The position numbers and the translations under genes were made by a program. Below are positions 15,886 through 24,116 of a stretch of 44,945 nt of DNA, piece by piece (the stretch's first letter is position 1; each line of letters starts with the position of its first letter). Source of the stretch: an uncultured Clostridia bacterium (GTDB taxonomy: Bacteria; Bacillota; Clostridia; Oscillospirales; Oscillospiraceae); the NCBI GenBank assembly GCA_945482615.1, contig CALYRG010000007.1, positions 1 to 44,945 on the forward strand. The letters are read 5' to 3'. The notes under the pieces are model-generated. The model ran no database searches. It was not told where the DNA came from and saw nothing but the letters and a program-made list of their open reading frames with translations.

Positions 15886-16132
15886 AACGCCCACCGCCTC
15901 TCGTAGGGGCGGTTATTAACCGCCCGCTTGGGTCGTTGTGGGGCGGGCGATTGATAATCGCCCCTACGCACAGCATTCCTCTCACCGGGGCCTCGTCATA
16001 ACCGGAACACCCACCGCCTCCCGTAGGGGCGGTTATTAACCGCCCGCTGTATGATTGCCACCGGCAATCATGGGGATTTTGATTCGCTGCGCGATGCACC
16101 ACGCCCCTACGCACGGCATTCCTCTCACCGGA
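15886..16132. repeat. Local duplication with different palindromes inserted
   Basis: Two copies, 15886-15990 and 16006-16132, share the left flank AAC(G/A)CCCACCGCCTC, a family A palindrome (15903-15927, 16023-16047), and the right flank CTACGCAC(A/G)GCATTCC followed by CTCACCGG. Between these the left copy has another family A palindrome (15943-15967) and the right copy has a family B element. This accounts for most of the 607-bp gene-free stretch 15766-16372; the rest is the nucleotidase promoter and the eut leader. Confidence 0.83.
16049..16110 (-). repeat. Family B palindromic element
   Basis: It has the central GATTGCCACCGGCAATC, then GATTTTGATTCGCTGCGCG, and ends CACCACGCCCCTAC. It is the fourth copy of the family in this window and sits within the local duplication. 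Confidence 0.85.
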
Positions 16133-16238
16133 GCATTGACCGTTCATCGGCGAAAGCGCCATTCCTACAACTACCAGCGGCGTCAGCATCGGCTAAACTG
16201 CCTTGCGCCGATGGATTACCGCAGCTTGCCGGAAACTG

Positions 16239-16326
16239 CCTGAAAGGACAGGACCCCATCTCTGGGCTGCAGCCGTTTTGCAGCGCAATAAAGATTTTTT
16301 TGCAGCCGGTTTCGGCTGCATTTTTT
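16239..16326 (+). promoter_or_regulatory. Candidate attenuation leader of the ethanolamine operon
   Basis: A small hairpin CCTG-AAAGGA-CAGG (16239-16252) has a six-base loop with A first and G fourth, the pattern reported for RNAs bound by ANTAR antiterminators such as EutV. A second hairpin GCTGCA/TGCAGC (16266-16271 with 16279-16284) follows, then a terminator. GGCTGC (16265-16270) could pair instead with the terminator's 5' arm GCAGCC (16302-16307). The second hairpin loop does not fit the hexaloop rule, so the EutV assignment is weak. No eutV/eutW gene lies in the window. Confidence 0.4.
16302..16326 (+). terminator. Terminator-like hairpin upstream of the eut operon
   Basis: A perfect 7-bp stem GCAGCCG-GTTT-CGGCTGC (16302-16319) followed by ATTTTTTA. 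It lies on the coding strand about 50 bp before the first eut gene, with no gene upstream on that strand, so it must act on the leader transcript. Confidence 0.78.
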
Positions 16327-16372
16327 ATGCACTTCCGGGAATCCTAGGGAACGAAAAGGCGGTGGTTGACAG

Positions 16373-17458
16373 ATGTTGGAGGAATACTCCTGTAAGACAA
16401 AGCTTGTTTGCGGCAGCGGGGCCATTGGAGCCCTGGGGAGCCTGGGGGCCAGCCGGGTGCTGGTGGTGACGGACCCCTTCTTTATGAAAAACGGCACGGC
16501 GAAAAAGGTGGCGGATGCCGCCAAATGTGTGGAGGCGGACTTCTTTGACCGGGTGGAGCCGGACCCATCGGTGGAGCTGGCGGCGGAGGGGACGGCGAAG
16601 GTCCGCGCCTTTCGCCCGGATCTCATCGTCGCGCTGGGGGGCGGCAGTGCCATGGACTGCGCCAAGGCCATGGCGTATTTTGCCAAGGGGAATTACCAGG
16701 TGGCGGCCATTCCCACCACTTCCGGCTCCGGGTCGGAGGTGACGGACTTTGCCATATTGACCCATGACAAGGTCAAGCACCCTTTGGTGGACGAAAAGCT
16801 CCGCCCGGATGTGGCGATTTTGGACAGCGATTTGCTCCAGACCCTGCCCAAGAGCCTGATTGCGGACACCGGCTTTGACGTGCTGACCCATGCGCTGGAA
16901 AGCTACGTGTCCAAGGGAGCTGGGAGCATCACGGACTTGCTGGCCCGGGAGGCCTTTTCCGGAGCCATGGCGGCCCTCCCGGCCTCCTTTGCCGGGAACA
17001 CCTCGGTACGGCTCAAGGTGCATTTGGCCGCGACGCTGGCGGGGATGTCCTTCACCCAGGCGGGGCTGGGCCTGTGCCACGCCATGGCCCACGCCCTGGG
17101 CGGGCTGTACCATGTGCCCCACGGGCGGCTCAATGCCATACTGCTCCCTTCCGTGGTCAGCTGCAACGCCCATGTGGCGGGGAAGAAATACGCGGAAATC
17201 GCCCGGGCCGCCGGAATCAGCGGCAGCGCCGAGAGCATTGCGGTGCGGAACCTGAAAAACAGTCTGGTGCGGCTGCGCCGGGAGCTGGGTCTGCCCCAGA
17301 CCCTTTCCCAGGCGGGGGTGGACCCCCGCTCCGTGTGGCGGAATGTCCCCCGGATTGTGGAGGCCACCCTGGCCGATCCCTGCTGTGAAAGCAACCCCAT
17401 GAAGGTGGAGGACTTTCTCATCCGGCGGATTTTGGAGGAGGTGACGGGCCGTGTCTGA
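16373..17458 (+). CDS. eutG: Iron-containing alcohol dehydrogenase of the ethanolamine operon
   Basis: 361 residues of the group III iron alcohol dehydrogenase family. It would reduce acetaldehyde to ethanol, regenerating NAD+ for EutE inside the microcompartment. The NAD-binding motif GGGSAMDCAK is near residue 87. Metal ligands fit in DTGFDVLTHALE and HAMAHALGGLYHVPHG. Slightly shorter than Salmonella EutG, with no obvious N-terminal encapsulation helix. First gene of the operon, downstream of a terminator-like leader. The ATG has no strong ribosome site. The substrate is inferred from context; relatives act on other aldehydes. Confidence 0.87.
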   Translation: MLEEYSCKTKLVCGSGAIGALGSLGASRVLVVTDPFFMKNGTAKKVADAAKCVEADFFDRVEPDPSVELAAEGTAKVRAFRPDLIVALGGGSAMDCAKAMAYFAKGNYQVAAIPTTSGSGSEVTDFAILTHDKVKHPLVDEKLRPDVAILDSDLLQTLPKSLIADTGFDVLTHALESYVSKGAGSITDLLAREAFSGAMAALPASFAGNTSVRLKVHLAATLAGMSFTQAGLGLCHAMAHALGGLYHVPHGRLNAILLPSVVSCNAHVAGKKYAEIARAAGISGSAESIAVRNLKNSLVRLRRELGLPQTLSQAGVDPRSVWRNVPRIVEATLADPCCESNPMKVEDFLIRRILEEVTGRV

Positions 17459-18752
17459 AAGTCTGCTCAGCGTGGGCATTGACGTGGGCACCACCTCCAC
17501 CCAGCTGGTATTTTCCCGATTGCAGCTGCAAAACCGCGCCAGCGCCTTTGCCGTGCCGGAGCTGGTGATCGGGGAGCGGGAGGTTCTGTACAAAAGCCCG
17601 GTGCACTTTACCCCCCTGGTGGGGTCGTCCCTGGTGGATGGGCAGAAGCTCCGTCGGCTGGTGGAACAGGAGTACGCCAATGCGGGCATCCGCCGGGAAG
17701 AGGTGGACACCGGCGCGGTGATCGTCACAGGAGAGACCAGCCGCCGGGAGAATGCCGCGGAGGTGTCGCAGGCGCTTTCCGGCTTTGCCGGGGATTTTGT
17801 GGTGGCCACCGCCGGGCCGGACCTGGAAAGCGTTCTGGCTGCCAGAGGGGCCGGAGCGGTGGAGTTCTCCCGGCAGACCGGGAAAACGGTGCTGCATGTG
17901 GATATCGGCGGCGGAACCAGCAACCTGTGTCTTATCCGGGAGGGCCGGGTGGAGAAGACCGGCTGCCTGAATGTGGGCGGGCGGCTGGTAAAGCGGGACG
18001 AAGCCAAACACATCACCTACGTCTCCCCGGTGCTGGGGGGTCTGTGGGAGCCATCCCAGGGCATCGGGACTCTGGTAAAGCTTCTGACCCGGGCACTGGA
18101 AATGGCGGCGGGCCTGCGCCCTGCGGAGACAATACTGGAAAAGCTTACCACAAAGGAGGCAGAACACTTCTTCCGCCTGGAGGAGGCGGCGGTGCTGTCC
18201 TTCTCCGGAGGCGTGGCGGAGTGCATCGCCCGGGACTACCCTGACAATGCCTTCGGGGACATCGGCCCTGCCCTTGGCCGGGCCATCCGGGAGAGCGCCC
18301 TGTGCCGGGGGGAATACAGGCTGAGTCAGGACAGCATCCGGGCCACGGTCATCGGGGCCGGGTGCTACGCCACCCAGCTTTCCGGCAGCACGGTGTACGC
18401 CCAGAATGTGCGCTTTCCCCTGAAGAACCTGGCAGTGGTGGAGCCGGGGCGGGAAACCTTTGCCGAGGGAGAGACCATCCTTGCCATGCCGGGGTTGCCC
18501 TCCCCCAGCTATGAGCAGGTAGCGGCACTGGCTTCCCGGCTGGCGGAGCGGCCCGGCCCCCTGCGTATCTGCCTGGAATCGGATATGGCCAAGGCCCTGG
18601 GTCAGGCCCTGGCCTCCCGGCTCCCCGGCGATGCGGAAATACTGTGCCTGGATCGGGTGAAGGCTGCCCCCGGAAGCTACATGGACGTGGGCGCTCCGGT
18701 GGGAGCGGCCTTTCCGGTGGTGGTGAAGACCCTGGTTCTGGGCAGCCAATAG
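17451..18752 (+). CDS. eutA: Ethanolamine ammonia-lyase reactivating factor EutA
   Basis: 433 residues. EutA is an actin-fold ATPase that pulls damaged cobalamin from ethanolamine ammonia-lyase so that the enzyme can be reloaded. The N terminus has the phosphate-binding GIDVGTTSTQL, and a second motif HVDIGGGTSNL lies near residue 148, both typical of the family. The GTG start at 17451 overlaps the end of the dehydrogenase gene by 8 bp, with GGAGG upstream. The length is close to the usual 460 or so residues. Its presence shows that the B12-dependent lyase pathway is meant, rather than a glycyl-radical one. Confidence 0.95.
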   Translation: MSESLLSVGIDVGTTSTQLVFSRLQLQNRASAFAVPELVIGEREVLYKSPVHFTPLVGSSLVDGQKLRRLVEQEYANAGIRREEVDTGAVIVTGETSRRENAAEVSQALSGFAGDFVVATAGPDLESVLAARGAGAVEFSRQTGKTVLHVDIGGGTSNLCLIREGRVEKTGCLNVGGRLVKRDEAKHITYVSPVLGGLWEPSQGIGTLVKLLTRALEMAAGLRPAETILEKLTTKEAEHFFRLEEAAVLSFSGGVAECIARDYPDNAFGDIGPALGRAIRESALCRGEYRLSQDSIRATVIGAGCYATQLSGSTVYAQNVRFPLKNLAVVEPGRETFAEGETILAMPGLPSPSYEQVAALASRLAERPGPLRICLESDMAKALGQALASRLPGDAEILCLDRVKAAPGSYMDVGAPVGAAFPVVVKTLVLGSQ

Positions 18753-18767
18753 AAGTGGAGGATTACC

Positions 18768-19676
18768 ATGAACAAACAGGAACTGGCCGCAATGGTTGCG
18801 GATATTCTCCGGGAGGAGGGGATGGCGCCGCCGGTGAAGGGCGGGGAGTACCATCCCCAGGCCCCCCAGCCCCAGAAGAAGGACGAGGGCTACCGGGAAG
18901 GCGATTTCGTTCCCGATGTCACCGATCTGAATCTGCGCAAGCTGTACCTTACGGAGCATCCGGCACAGAAGGAGCGCTTTGCCGCCATGAAGCTGCGCAC
19001 CCCTGCCCGGCTGGGCTCCGGCAGGGCAGGCCCCCGGTACAAGACCCTGACCATGCTCCGTTTTCGGGCAGATCATGCTGCCGCCCAGGACGCGGTGTTC
19101 AGTCAGGTGCCGGAGGACTTTGGGGAGAAAAACGGTATGCAGGAGGTCAAAACCAGGTGCCGCAGCAAGGACGAATATCTGACACGCCCCGACCTGGGCC
19201 GCAGCTTTGACACGGAAACCCAGGAAAGGCTCCGCACCCTTCTGCCCCAGGGCAGCCGGGTGCAGCTGGTCATCGGTGACGGACTCAGCTCCGCCGCCAT
19301 TGTTGCCAACGCCATGGACTGCCTCCAGACCATCCGGGAGGGGTTAAAGCTCAAGGGCATCGACCCCGGGACGCCCATCTTCGTGCGCTACTGCCGGGTG
19401 GGTGCGGGGGATGCCATCGGAGATGTCACCGGCTGCGAGCTGGTGTGTATGCTGGTGGGAGAGCGGCCGGGACTGGTGACGGACAAGAGCATGTCCGCCT
19501 ATATCACCTACCGCCCCCGCACCGGGGTGTCGGAATCCAGCCGCACGGTGGTGTCCAACATCCACGCCCAGGGCACCCCGGCGGTGGAGGCCGGAGCCCA
19601 CATCGCGGGGCTGATTGCCACCATTCTGGAGAAAAAGGTCTCCGGGGTGGGGCTGCATCTGGAGGCGGGGGCATGA
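18768..19676 (+). CDS. eutC: Ethanolamine ammonia-lyase small subunit EutC
   Basis: 302 residues. EutC pairs with EutB to form the adenosylcobalamin enzyme that splits ethanolamine into acetaldehyde and ammonia. The core includes DYLTRPDLGRSF-like YLTRPDLGRSF, VQLVIGDGLSSAAI and RYCRVGAGDAIGD, as expected. Residues 1-19 (MNKQELAAMVADILREEGM) form an amphipathic helix followed by a Pro-rich linker, the usual form of a peptide that targets cargo to a bacterial microcompartment. GGAGG lies 6 bp before the ATG. It is separated from eutB by eutL, eutM and eutT, which is unusual. Its stop overlaps the start of eutL. Confidence 0.95.
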   Translation: MNKQELAAMVADILREEGMAPPVKGGEYHPQAPQPQKKDEGYREGDFVPDVTDLNLRKLYLTEHPAQKERFAAMKLRTPARLGSGRAGPRYKTLTMLRFRADHAAAQDAVFSQVPEDFGEKNGMQEVKTRCRSKDEYLTRPDLGRSFDTETQERLRTLLPQGSRVQLVIGDGLSSAAIVANAMDCLQTIREGLKLKGIDPGTPIFVRYCRVGAGDAIGDVTGCELVCMLVGERPGLVTDKSMSAYITYRPRTGVSESSRTVVSNIHAQGTPAVEAGAHIAGLIATILEKKVSGVGLHLEAGA

Positions 19677-20305
19677 TCCCGGTGAAGGTGCTGGCGGTGC
19701 GGTATCTGCCGGGAGCCTCCCCGGAGCTGTGCCGCCGGCTGGGAGCACCGTCAGGCTATCAGAGCCTTGCCATGCTCACCACCGACTGTGACGATGCCAC
19801 CTATATCGCCCTGGACGAGGCCACCAAGGCGGCAGATGTGGAGGTTGTCTATGGCCGCAGCTTCTACGCCGGAGCCGCCAATGCCTCCACCCCCAACGCC
19901 GGGGAGGTCATCGGCATTCTGGCGGCCCGAACCCCGGGGGATGCCCGCAGCGGTATGGAGGCGGCCCTCCGGGCACTGGAGCGCCTGGGCTTCCGGGAGG
20001 CGAATAATGTGCCGTATCTTGCGCATACTGTCTCCAGCGCAGGCTCCTTCCTGGCAGGCGAAGCGGGGGTGAAGCCGGGCACGGCTCTGGCTTACCTGAT
20101 TGCACCGCCCCTGGAAGGAATGTATGCCATGGACTTTGCGCTGAAAGCGGCGGATGTTACGCTTCAAAAGCTCTACGCGCCACCCAGCGAAACCAACTTC
20201 GGCGGCGGACTGCTCAGCGGCACCCAAAGCGCCTGCGAGGCGGCATGTTCGGCATTTGCCTCGGCGGTGGAGGAGGTAGCCCGGTGCCCCGGAAAACTGC
20301 AATAG
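19673..20305 (+). CDS. eutL: Microcompartment shell protein EutL
   Basis: 210 residues from the ATG at 19673, which overlaps the eutC stop codon (ATGA). EutL has two fused BMC domains and forms trimeric shell tiles with a gated pore. Visible family signatures are TYIALDEATKAADVEVVYGR, AGAANASTPNAGEV, APPLEGMYAMDFALKAADV and PPSETNFGG. The length matches the usual 217 or so. It is one of three shell genes here (L, M, N); eutS and eutK are not in the window. Confidence 0.95.
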   Translation: MIPVKVLAVRYLPGASPELCRRLGAPSGYQSLAMLTTDCDDATYIALDEATKAADVEVVYGRSFYAGAANASTPNAGEVIGILAARTPGDARSGMEAALRALERLGFREANNVPYLAHTVSSAGSFLAGEAGVKPGTALAYLIAPPLEGMYAMDFALKAADVTLQKLYAPPSETNFGGGLLSGTQSACEAACSAFASAVEEVARCPGKLQ

Positions 20306-20326
20306 GAAAGGAAACGAATATCGAAT

Positions 20327-20620
20327 ATGGATACAAACGCATTGGGAATGATCGAGACCAAGGGCCTGGTCGGGGCCATTGAAGCGGCGGATGCCATGGT
20401 CAAGTCCGCCAACGTCCAGCTCATCGGCAAGGAGCAGGTGGGCGGCGGCCTGGTGACGGTAATGGTGCGGGGGGACGTGGGCGCCGTGAAGGCGGCCACC
20501 GATGCCGGTGCCGCCGCTGCAGAGAAGGTGGGCGAGCTGATCTCCGTCCATGTCATCGCCCGGCCCCATGTGGAGGTAGACGCCATTCTGCCCAAGGGCC
20601 GCCCCAGCATCACCGAGTAA
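20327..20620 (+). CDS. eutM: Microcompartment hexameric shell protein EutM
   Basis: 97 residues, a single BMC domain forming the hexagonal facets of the shell. [20 protein letters not shown] at the start and [14 protein letters not shown] at the end are typical of EutM/PduA. The preceding site AGGAAAGG is adequate. Its stop codon TAA is followed at once by the ATG of the next gene. Confidence 0.96.
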   Translation: MDTNALGMIETKGLVGAIEAADAMVKSANVQLIGKEQVGGGLVTVMVRGDVGAVKAATDAGAAAAEKVGELISVHVIARPHVEVDAILPKGRPSITE

Positions 20621-21307
20621 ATGCTCTATGACGAGGAGGCCGTCCGGGCCAACATCCGCAACCGGGACGGAAAGCGTGTGTACTATCTGGGAAAGGGCGA
20701 CCAGCTGACAAGCGCAGCCCGGGACTATCTCGCCCGGGAGCGAATTGAAATTCTCCCCGCCTCCCAGGCAAGGCCCCAGCGCTACCGTCTGGAGGGGGGT
20801 GGCTTCCTGGAGGAAAAGCCGGAGCACATGACCCACCTCCACTCTGACCTGCTGGTTCGTAAGGATCACCCCCGGATTGTCTTCCGGGGCAAGCTGGACA
20901 CCCTGGAAGCGGAGCTGATCCTGGCCCAGCTGGATGCGCCCCAGGTGCAGGAGCAGCTGGAGGAGGTTTTGACCCTGACCCGGAAGATCGTGGCCTGTGA
21001 GGTGCTGGGGGAGCCGGTGCAGCTGGAAACCCTGTGCGGCATGACCGAGGCAGAAGTGCGAAAGCGCAGCCACTTCCCGGCGGACTACTATGGACAGCCC
21101 CACTTTATGCCCTCTTACCGGGACGGCCGGGCCATCGCCCGGCTCAACCGGGCCAGAACTGCCGCCCGGGAGGCGGAGCTGGCGGCCTGCGCCGCCTTCC
21201 GGGACCGGGAGGCGGGGTGCAGCCGCCGGGATATTTTGCAGGCCCTGAACCGGATCAGCAGTGTGCTGTATCTGATGATGATTCAGGAGAAGGGAAGAAA
21301 CCAATGA
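20621..21307 (+). CDS. eutT: EutT-type cobalamin adenosyltransferase
   Basis: 228 residues. EutT transfers adenosine from ATP to cob(I)alamin to make the lyase cofactor. Family features are LTSAARDYL near the N terminus, THLHSDLLVRKDHPRIVFRG, EVLGEPVQLETLCGMTE and an Arg-rich C-terminal helix (AIARLNRARTAAREAE). The Cys-rich metal motif of the Salmonella enzyme (HxxxCCxxC) is absent, as in some Firmicute EutT proteins. The ATG directly follows the eutM stop with no spacing and no clear ribosome site, so it probably depends on translation of eutM. The end overlaps eutB. Confidence 0.87.
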   Translation: MLYDEEAVRANIRNRDGKRVYYLGKGDQLTSAARDYLARERIEILPASQARPQRYRLEGGGFLEEKPEHMTHLHSDLLVRKDHPRIVFRGKLDTLEAELILAQLDAPQVQEQLEEVLTLTRKIVACEVLGEPVQLETLCGMTEAEVRKRSHFPADYYGQPHFMPSYRDGRAIARLNRARTAAREAELAACAAFRDREAGCSRRDILQALNRISSVLYLMMIQEKGRNQ

Positions 21308-22668
21308 TCCTAAAAACCACATTGCTGGGAAAAACCTACGAATTTTCCGGCGTCAAGCAGGTGCTTGCCAAGGCCAACGAGGAAAAGACCGGAGACAAGC
21401 TGGCAGGCCTGGCGGCGCAAAGCGCCCAGGAGCGGGTGGCGGCCAAGGTGGTGCTGTCCGCCCTGACCCTTCACGATCTGCGGGAGAGTCCGGCAGTTCC
21501 CTATGAGCAGGACGAGGTCACCCGAATCATCCAGGACGATGTAAACGAATCGGCCTACCGAAGAATTCAGAACTGGACGGTCTCGGAACTTCGGGAGTGG
21601 ATTCTCTCAGAGACCACCACCGCTCAGGACATCCGCAGGGTCAGCCGGGGGCTGACCTCGGAGATGGTGGCGGCGGTGTGCAAGCTGATGAGCAATCTGG
21701 ATCTCATCTACGCCGCCCACAAAATGCCGGTCACTGCCCACTGCAACACCACCATCGGCCTGCCGGGAACCCTGTCCTGCCGGCTCCAGCCCAACCACAC
21801 CACCGACGATCCCGAGGGCATTACCGCCTCCACCCTGGAGGGACTGAGCTTCGGCGCGGGAGACGCGGTCATCGGCCTGAACCCGGTGACGGACAGCCCG
21901 GAGCAGGTGGGCAAGGTCCTGCGCCGGTTCCAGGAGATCAAGGAGCACTGGCAGATTCCTACCCAGATCTGTGTCCTGGCCCACGTCACCGCCCAGATGA
22001 AGGCGGTTCGTGCCGGCGCTCCCTGCGACCTGATCTTCCAGTCCATCGCCGGAAGCCAGAAGGGCAACGAGGCCTTCGGCTTTTCGGCGGCCACATTGGA
22101 GGAGGCCCGGCAGCTGCTTCTGCGGGACGGCACGGCGGAAGGGCCGAATGTCATGTACTTTGAAACCGGGCAGGGGTCGGAGCTCAGCTCCGATGCCCAC
22201 TTTGACACCGACCAGGTGACCATGGAGGCAAGGTGCTACGGCTTTGCCAAGCGGTTCCAGCCCTTCCTGGTGAACACCGTGGTGGGCTTCATCGGCCCGG
22301 AATACCTGTACGATGCCCGGCAGGTGACGCGGGCGGGGCTGGAGGATCACTTCATGGGCAAGCTCACCGGCATTTCCATGGGCTGTGACTGCTGCTACAC
22401 CAACCACATGAAGGCCGACCAGAACGACATTGAGAATCTGGCGTCCCTTTTGACCCTGGCCGGGTGCAACTACTTTATGGGCATCCCCCATGGGGATGAC
22501 ATCATGCTCAACTACCAGACCACCGGCTTCCGGGAGACTGCGACACTGCGGGAGCTTACCGGAAAGACCGCCATCCCGGAGTTTCAGCGGTGGCTGGAAA
22601 AGATGGGCTTTGTGGAAAACGGGCATCTTACCCCCAAGGCAGGGGACGGCTCCTGCCTGATATTCTGA
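21304..22668 (+). CDS. eutB: Ethanolamine ammonia-lyase large subunit EutB
   Basis: 454 residues from the ATG at 21304, which overlaps the eutT stop. EutB is the TIM-barrel catalytic subunit. Signatures include HCNTTIGLPGTLSCRLQPNH, MYFETGQGSELSS with the catalytic-site Glu, NTVVGFIGPEYLYDARQ and MGCDCCYTNHMKADQND with the site Asp. The length matches the family (about 453). A longer reading from 21034 overlaps eutT in another frame and is rejected. Its place after eutT rather than just before eutC is unusual. Confidence 0.96.
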   Translation: MILKTTLLGKTYEFSGVKQVLAKANEEKTGDKLAGLAAQSAQERVAAKVVLSALTLHDLRESPAVPYEQDEVTRIIQDDVNESAYRRIQNWTVSELREWILSETTTAQDIRRVSRGLTSEMVAAVCKLMSNLDLIYAAHKMPVTAHCNTTIGLPGTLSCRLQPNHTTDDPEGITASTLEGLSFGAGDAVIGLNPVTDSPEQVGKVLRRFQEIKEHWQIPTQICVLAHVTAQMKAVRAGAPCDLIFQSIAGSQKGNEAFGFSAATLEEARQLLLRDGTAEGPNVMYFETGQGSELSSDAHFDTDQVTMEARCYGFAKRFQPFLVNTVVGFIGPEYLYDARQVTRAGLEDHFMGKLTGISMGCDCCYTNHMKADQNDIENLASLLTLAGCNYFMGIPHGDDIMLNYQTTGFRETATLRELTGKTAIPEFQRWLEKMGFVENGHLTPKAGDGSCLIF

Positions 22669-22685
22669 AAGAGAGGAGGGTTCCT

Positions 22686-24101
22686 GTGGAGTTTGACAAG
22701 GATCTGATGGCCCGGCAGGAGGCCCGGGCCTTTGCCCGCAAGGCAAAGCAGGCGCAGGAACAGCTTGCAAAGCTGCCCCAGCAGAAGCTGGATGATATTG
22801 TGGAGGAAATCGCCCGGCGCTTCCGGCAGGATGCTTCCAGGCTCGCCGCCATGGCGGTGGAGGAGACCGGCTTCGGCAATACAAAGGATAAGACGGAAAA
22901 GAACCTCTTTGCTTCGGAAAGGGTTGCCGAAGCGGTGCGGGGAATGAAGGCCGTGGGAATCCTGGATGAAAAGCCGGGGCTGTGGGAAATCGGCATTCCG
23001 GTGGGCGTCATTGCCGCCATCGTGCCCAGCACCAACCCCACCTCCACCGTGTGCTACAAGGCCATCATCGCCCTGAAAGCGGGCAACGCCATTGTCTTTT
23101 CGCCCCATCCCAAGGCGGCCAAATGCACCCTGGAGGCGGCAAGGATCGTTGCGGAGGCGGCAAGCGCCGCAGGAGCACCGGAGGGGTCTGTCCAGTGCCT
23201 GACCATTCCCTCCCTGGCCGGATGTCAGGAGCTGATGGGATCACCGGAAATTAACCTGATTCTCGCCACCGGCGGCCCCGGCATGGTCAAGGCGGCCTAT
23301 TCCTCGGGCAAGCCCGCCATCGGCGTGGGTGCGGGCAACGGCCCTGCCTACATCCACCACAGCGCGGATGTGAAAAAGGCCATGGCCTGTATTCTCCGCT
23401 CCAAGACCTTTGACAACGGCACGGTGTGCGCCTCGGAGCAGTCCATCGTCATCGAGAAGGGGCAGGAGGCGGCGGTGAAGGAAGCGGGGAAAGCGCTTGG
23501 CTTCTACTTCATGGATGAGCAGGAGGCCGGACGGCTGGGAAAGCTTCTGTTCCGGCCCAATGGCACCCTGAATCCGGAGATTGTGGGAAAGAGCGCCCTG
23601 CATCTTGCGGAGCTTGCGGGCTTCCCGGTGCCCCCGCAGACCAAAATTCTGGTGGCCCGGGAGCAGGAGGCAGGCCCCACCCGGCCCTACTCCATGGAGA
23701 AGCTGTGCCCGGTGCTGGCCCTGTTCGTCATGGAGAGCGAACAGGCAGTGCTGCGCAAAAGCGTGGAGGTGCTGACCCACGAGGGAAGCGGCCATACCTA
23801 CGCCATGCACGCGGAGGACGAAGGCGTTATTCGCCGGTTCTCCCAGGCGATTCCGGTGTCCCGGTTCCTGGTGAACACCCCGGCGGCCCTGGGAGGCATC
23901 GGCCTGACCACGCCCCTGTTTCCGGCGCTGACCCTTGGGTGCGGGGCGGTGGGAGGAAGCTCCTCCTCCAACAACATCTCTCCCATGGACTTAATCAACA
24001 TCCGCCGGGTGGCCTGGGGAGAGCAGAAGGACGTGCAGGCGGAGCTTGACCCGGCGCTTGTGGAGCTTCTGACCCGGAAGATTATGGAGAGGCTCAAATA
24101 A
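22686..24101 (+). CDS. eutE: CoA-acylating aldehyde dehydrogenase EutE
   Basis: 471 residues from a GTG at 22686, with GGAGG 6 bp upstream. It oxidises acetaldehyde to acetyl-CoA with NAD+ inside the microcompartment. The catalytic Cys lies in DNGTVCASEQS; cofactor-site motifs are PSTNPTSTVCYKAI and VGAGNGPAYIH. The protein begins at the core helix (EFDKDLMARQEARAFARKAK) and lacks the separate N-terminal targeting helix and linker seen in Salmonella EutE. An in-frame extension to 22590 overlaps eutB and does not look like such a helix. The product feeds PduL next door and the alcohol dehydrogenase balances NADH. Confidence 0.94.
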   Translation: MEFDKDLMARQEARAFARKAKQAQEQLAKLPQQKLDDIVEEIARRFRQDASRLAAMAVEETGFGNTKDKTEKNLFASERVAEAVRGMKAVGILDEKPGLWEIGIPVGVIAAIVPSTNPTSTVCYKAIIALKAGNAIVFSPHPKAAKCTLEAARIVAEAASAAGAPEGSVQCLTIPSLAGCQELMGSPEINLILATGGPGMVKAAYSSGKPAIGVGAGNGPAYIHHSADVKKAMACILRSKTFDNGTVCASEQSIVIEKGQEAAVKEAGKALGFYFMDEQEAGRLGKLLFRPNGTLNPEIVGKSALHLAELAGFPVPPQTKILVAREQEAGPTRPYSMEKLCPVLALFVMESEQAVLRKSVEVLTHEGSGHTYAMHAEDEGVIRRFSQAIPVSRFLVNTPAALGGIGLTTPLFPALTLGCGAVGGSSSSNNISPMDLINIRRVAWGEQKDVQAELDPALVELLTRKIMERLK

Positions 24102-24116
24102 CAGGGGGGAAGACCT

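Noticed and set aside
16136-16180. Sigma-A promoter for the eut operon
   Set aside because: TTGACC is present at 16136, but no good -10 lies 16-18 bp on. The true promoter was not found.
16140-16372. Cobalamin riboswitch before eut
   Set aside because: The leader is too short and lacks the conserved B12-box sequence.
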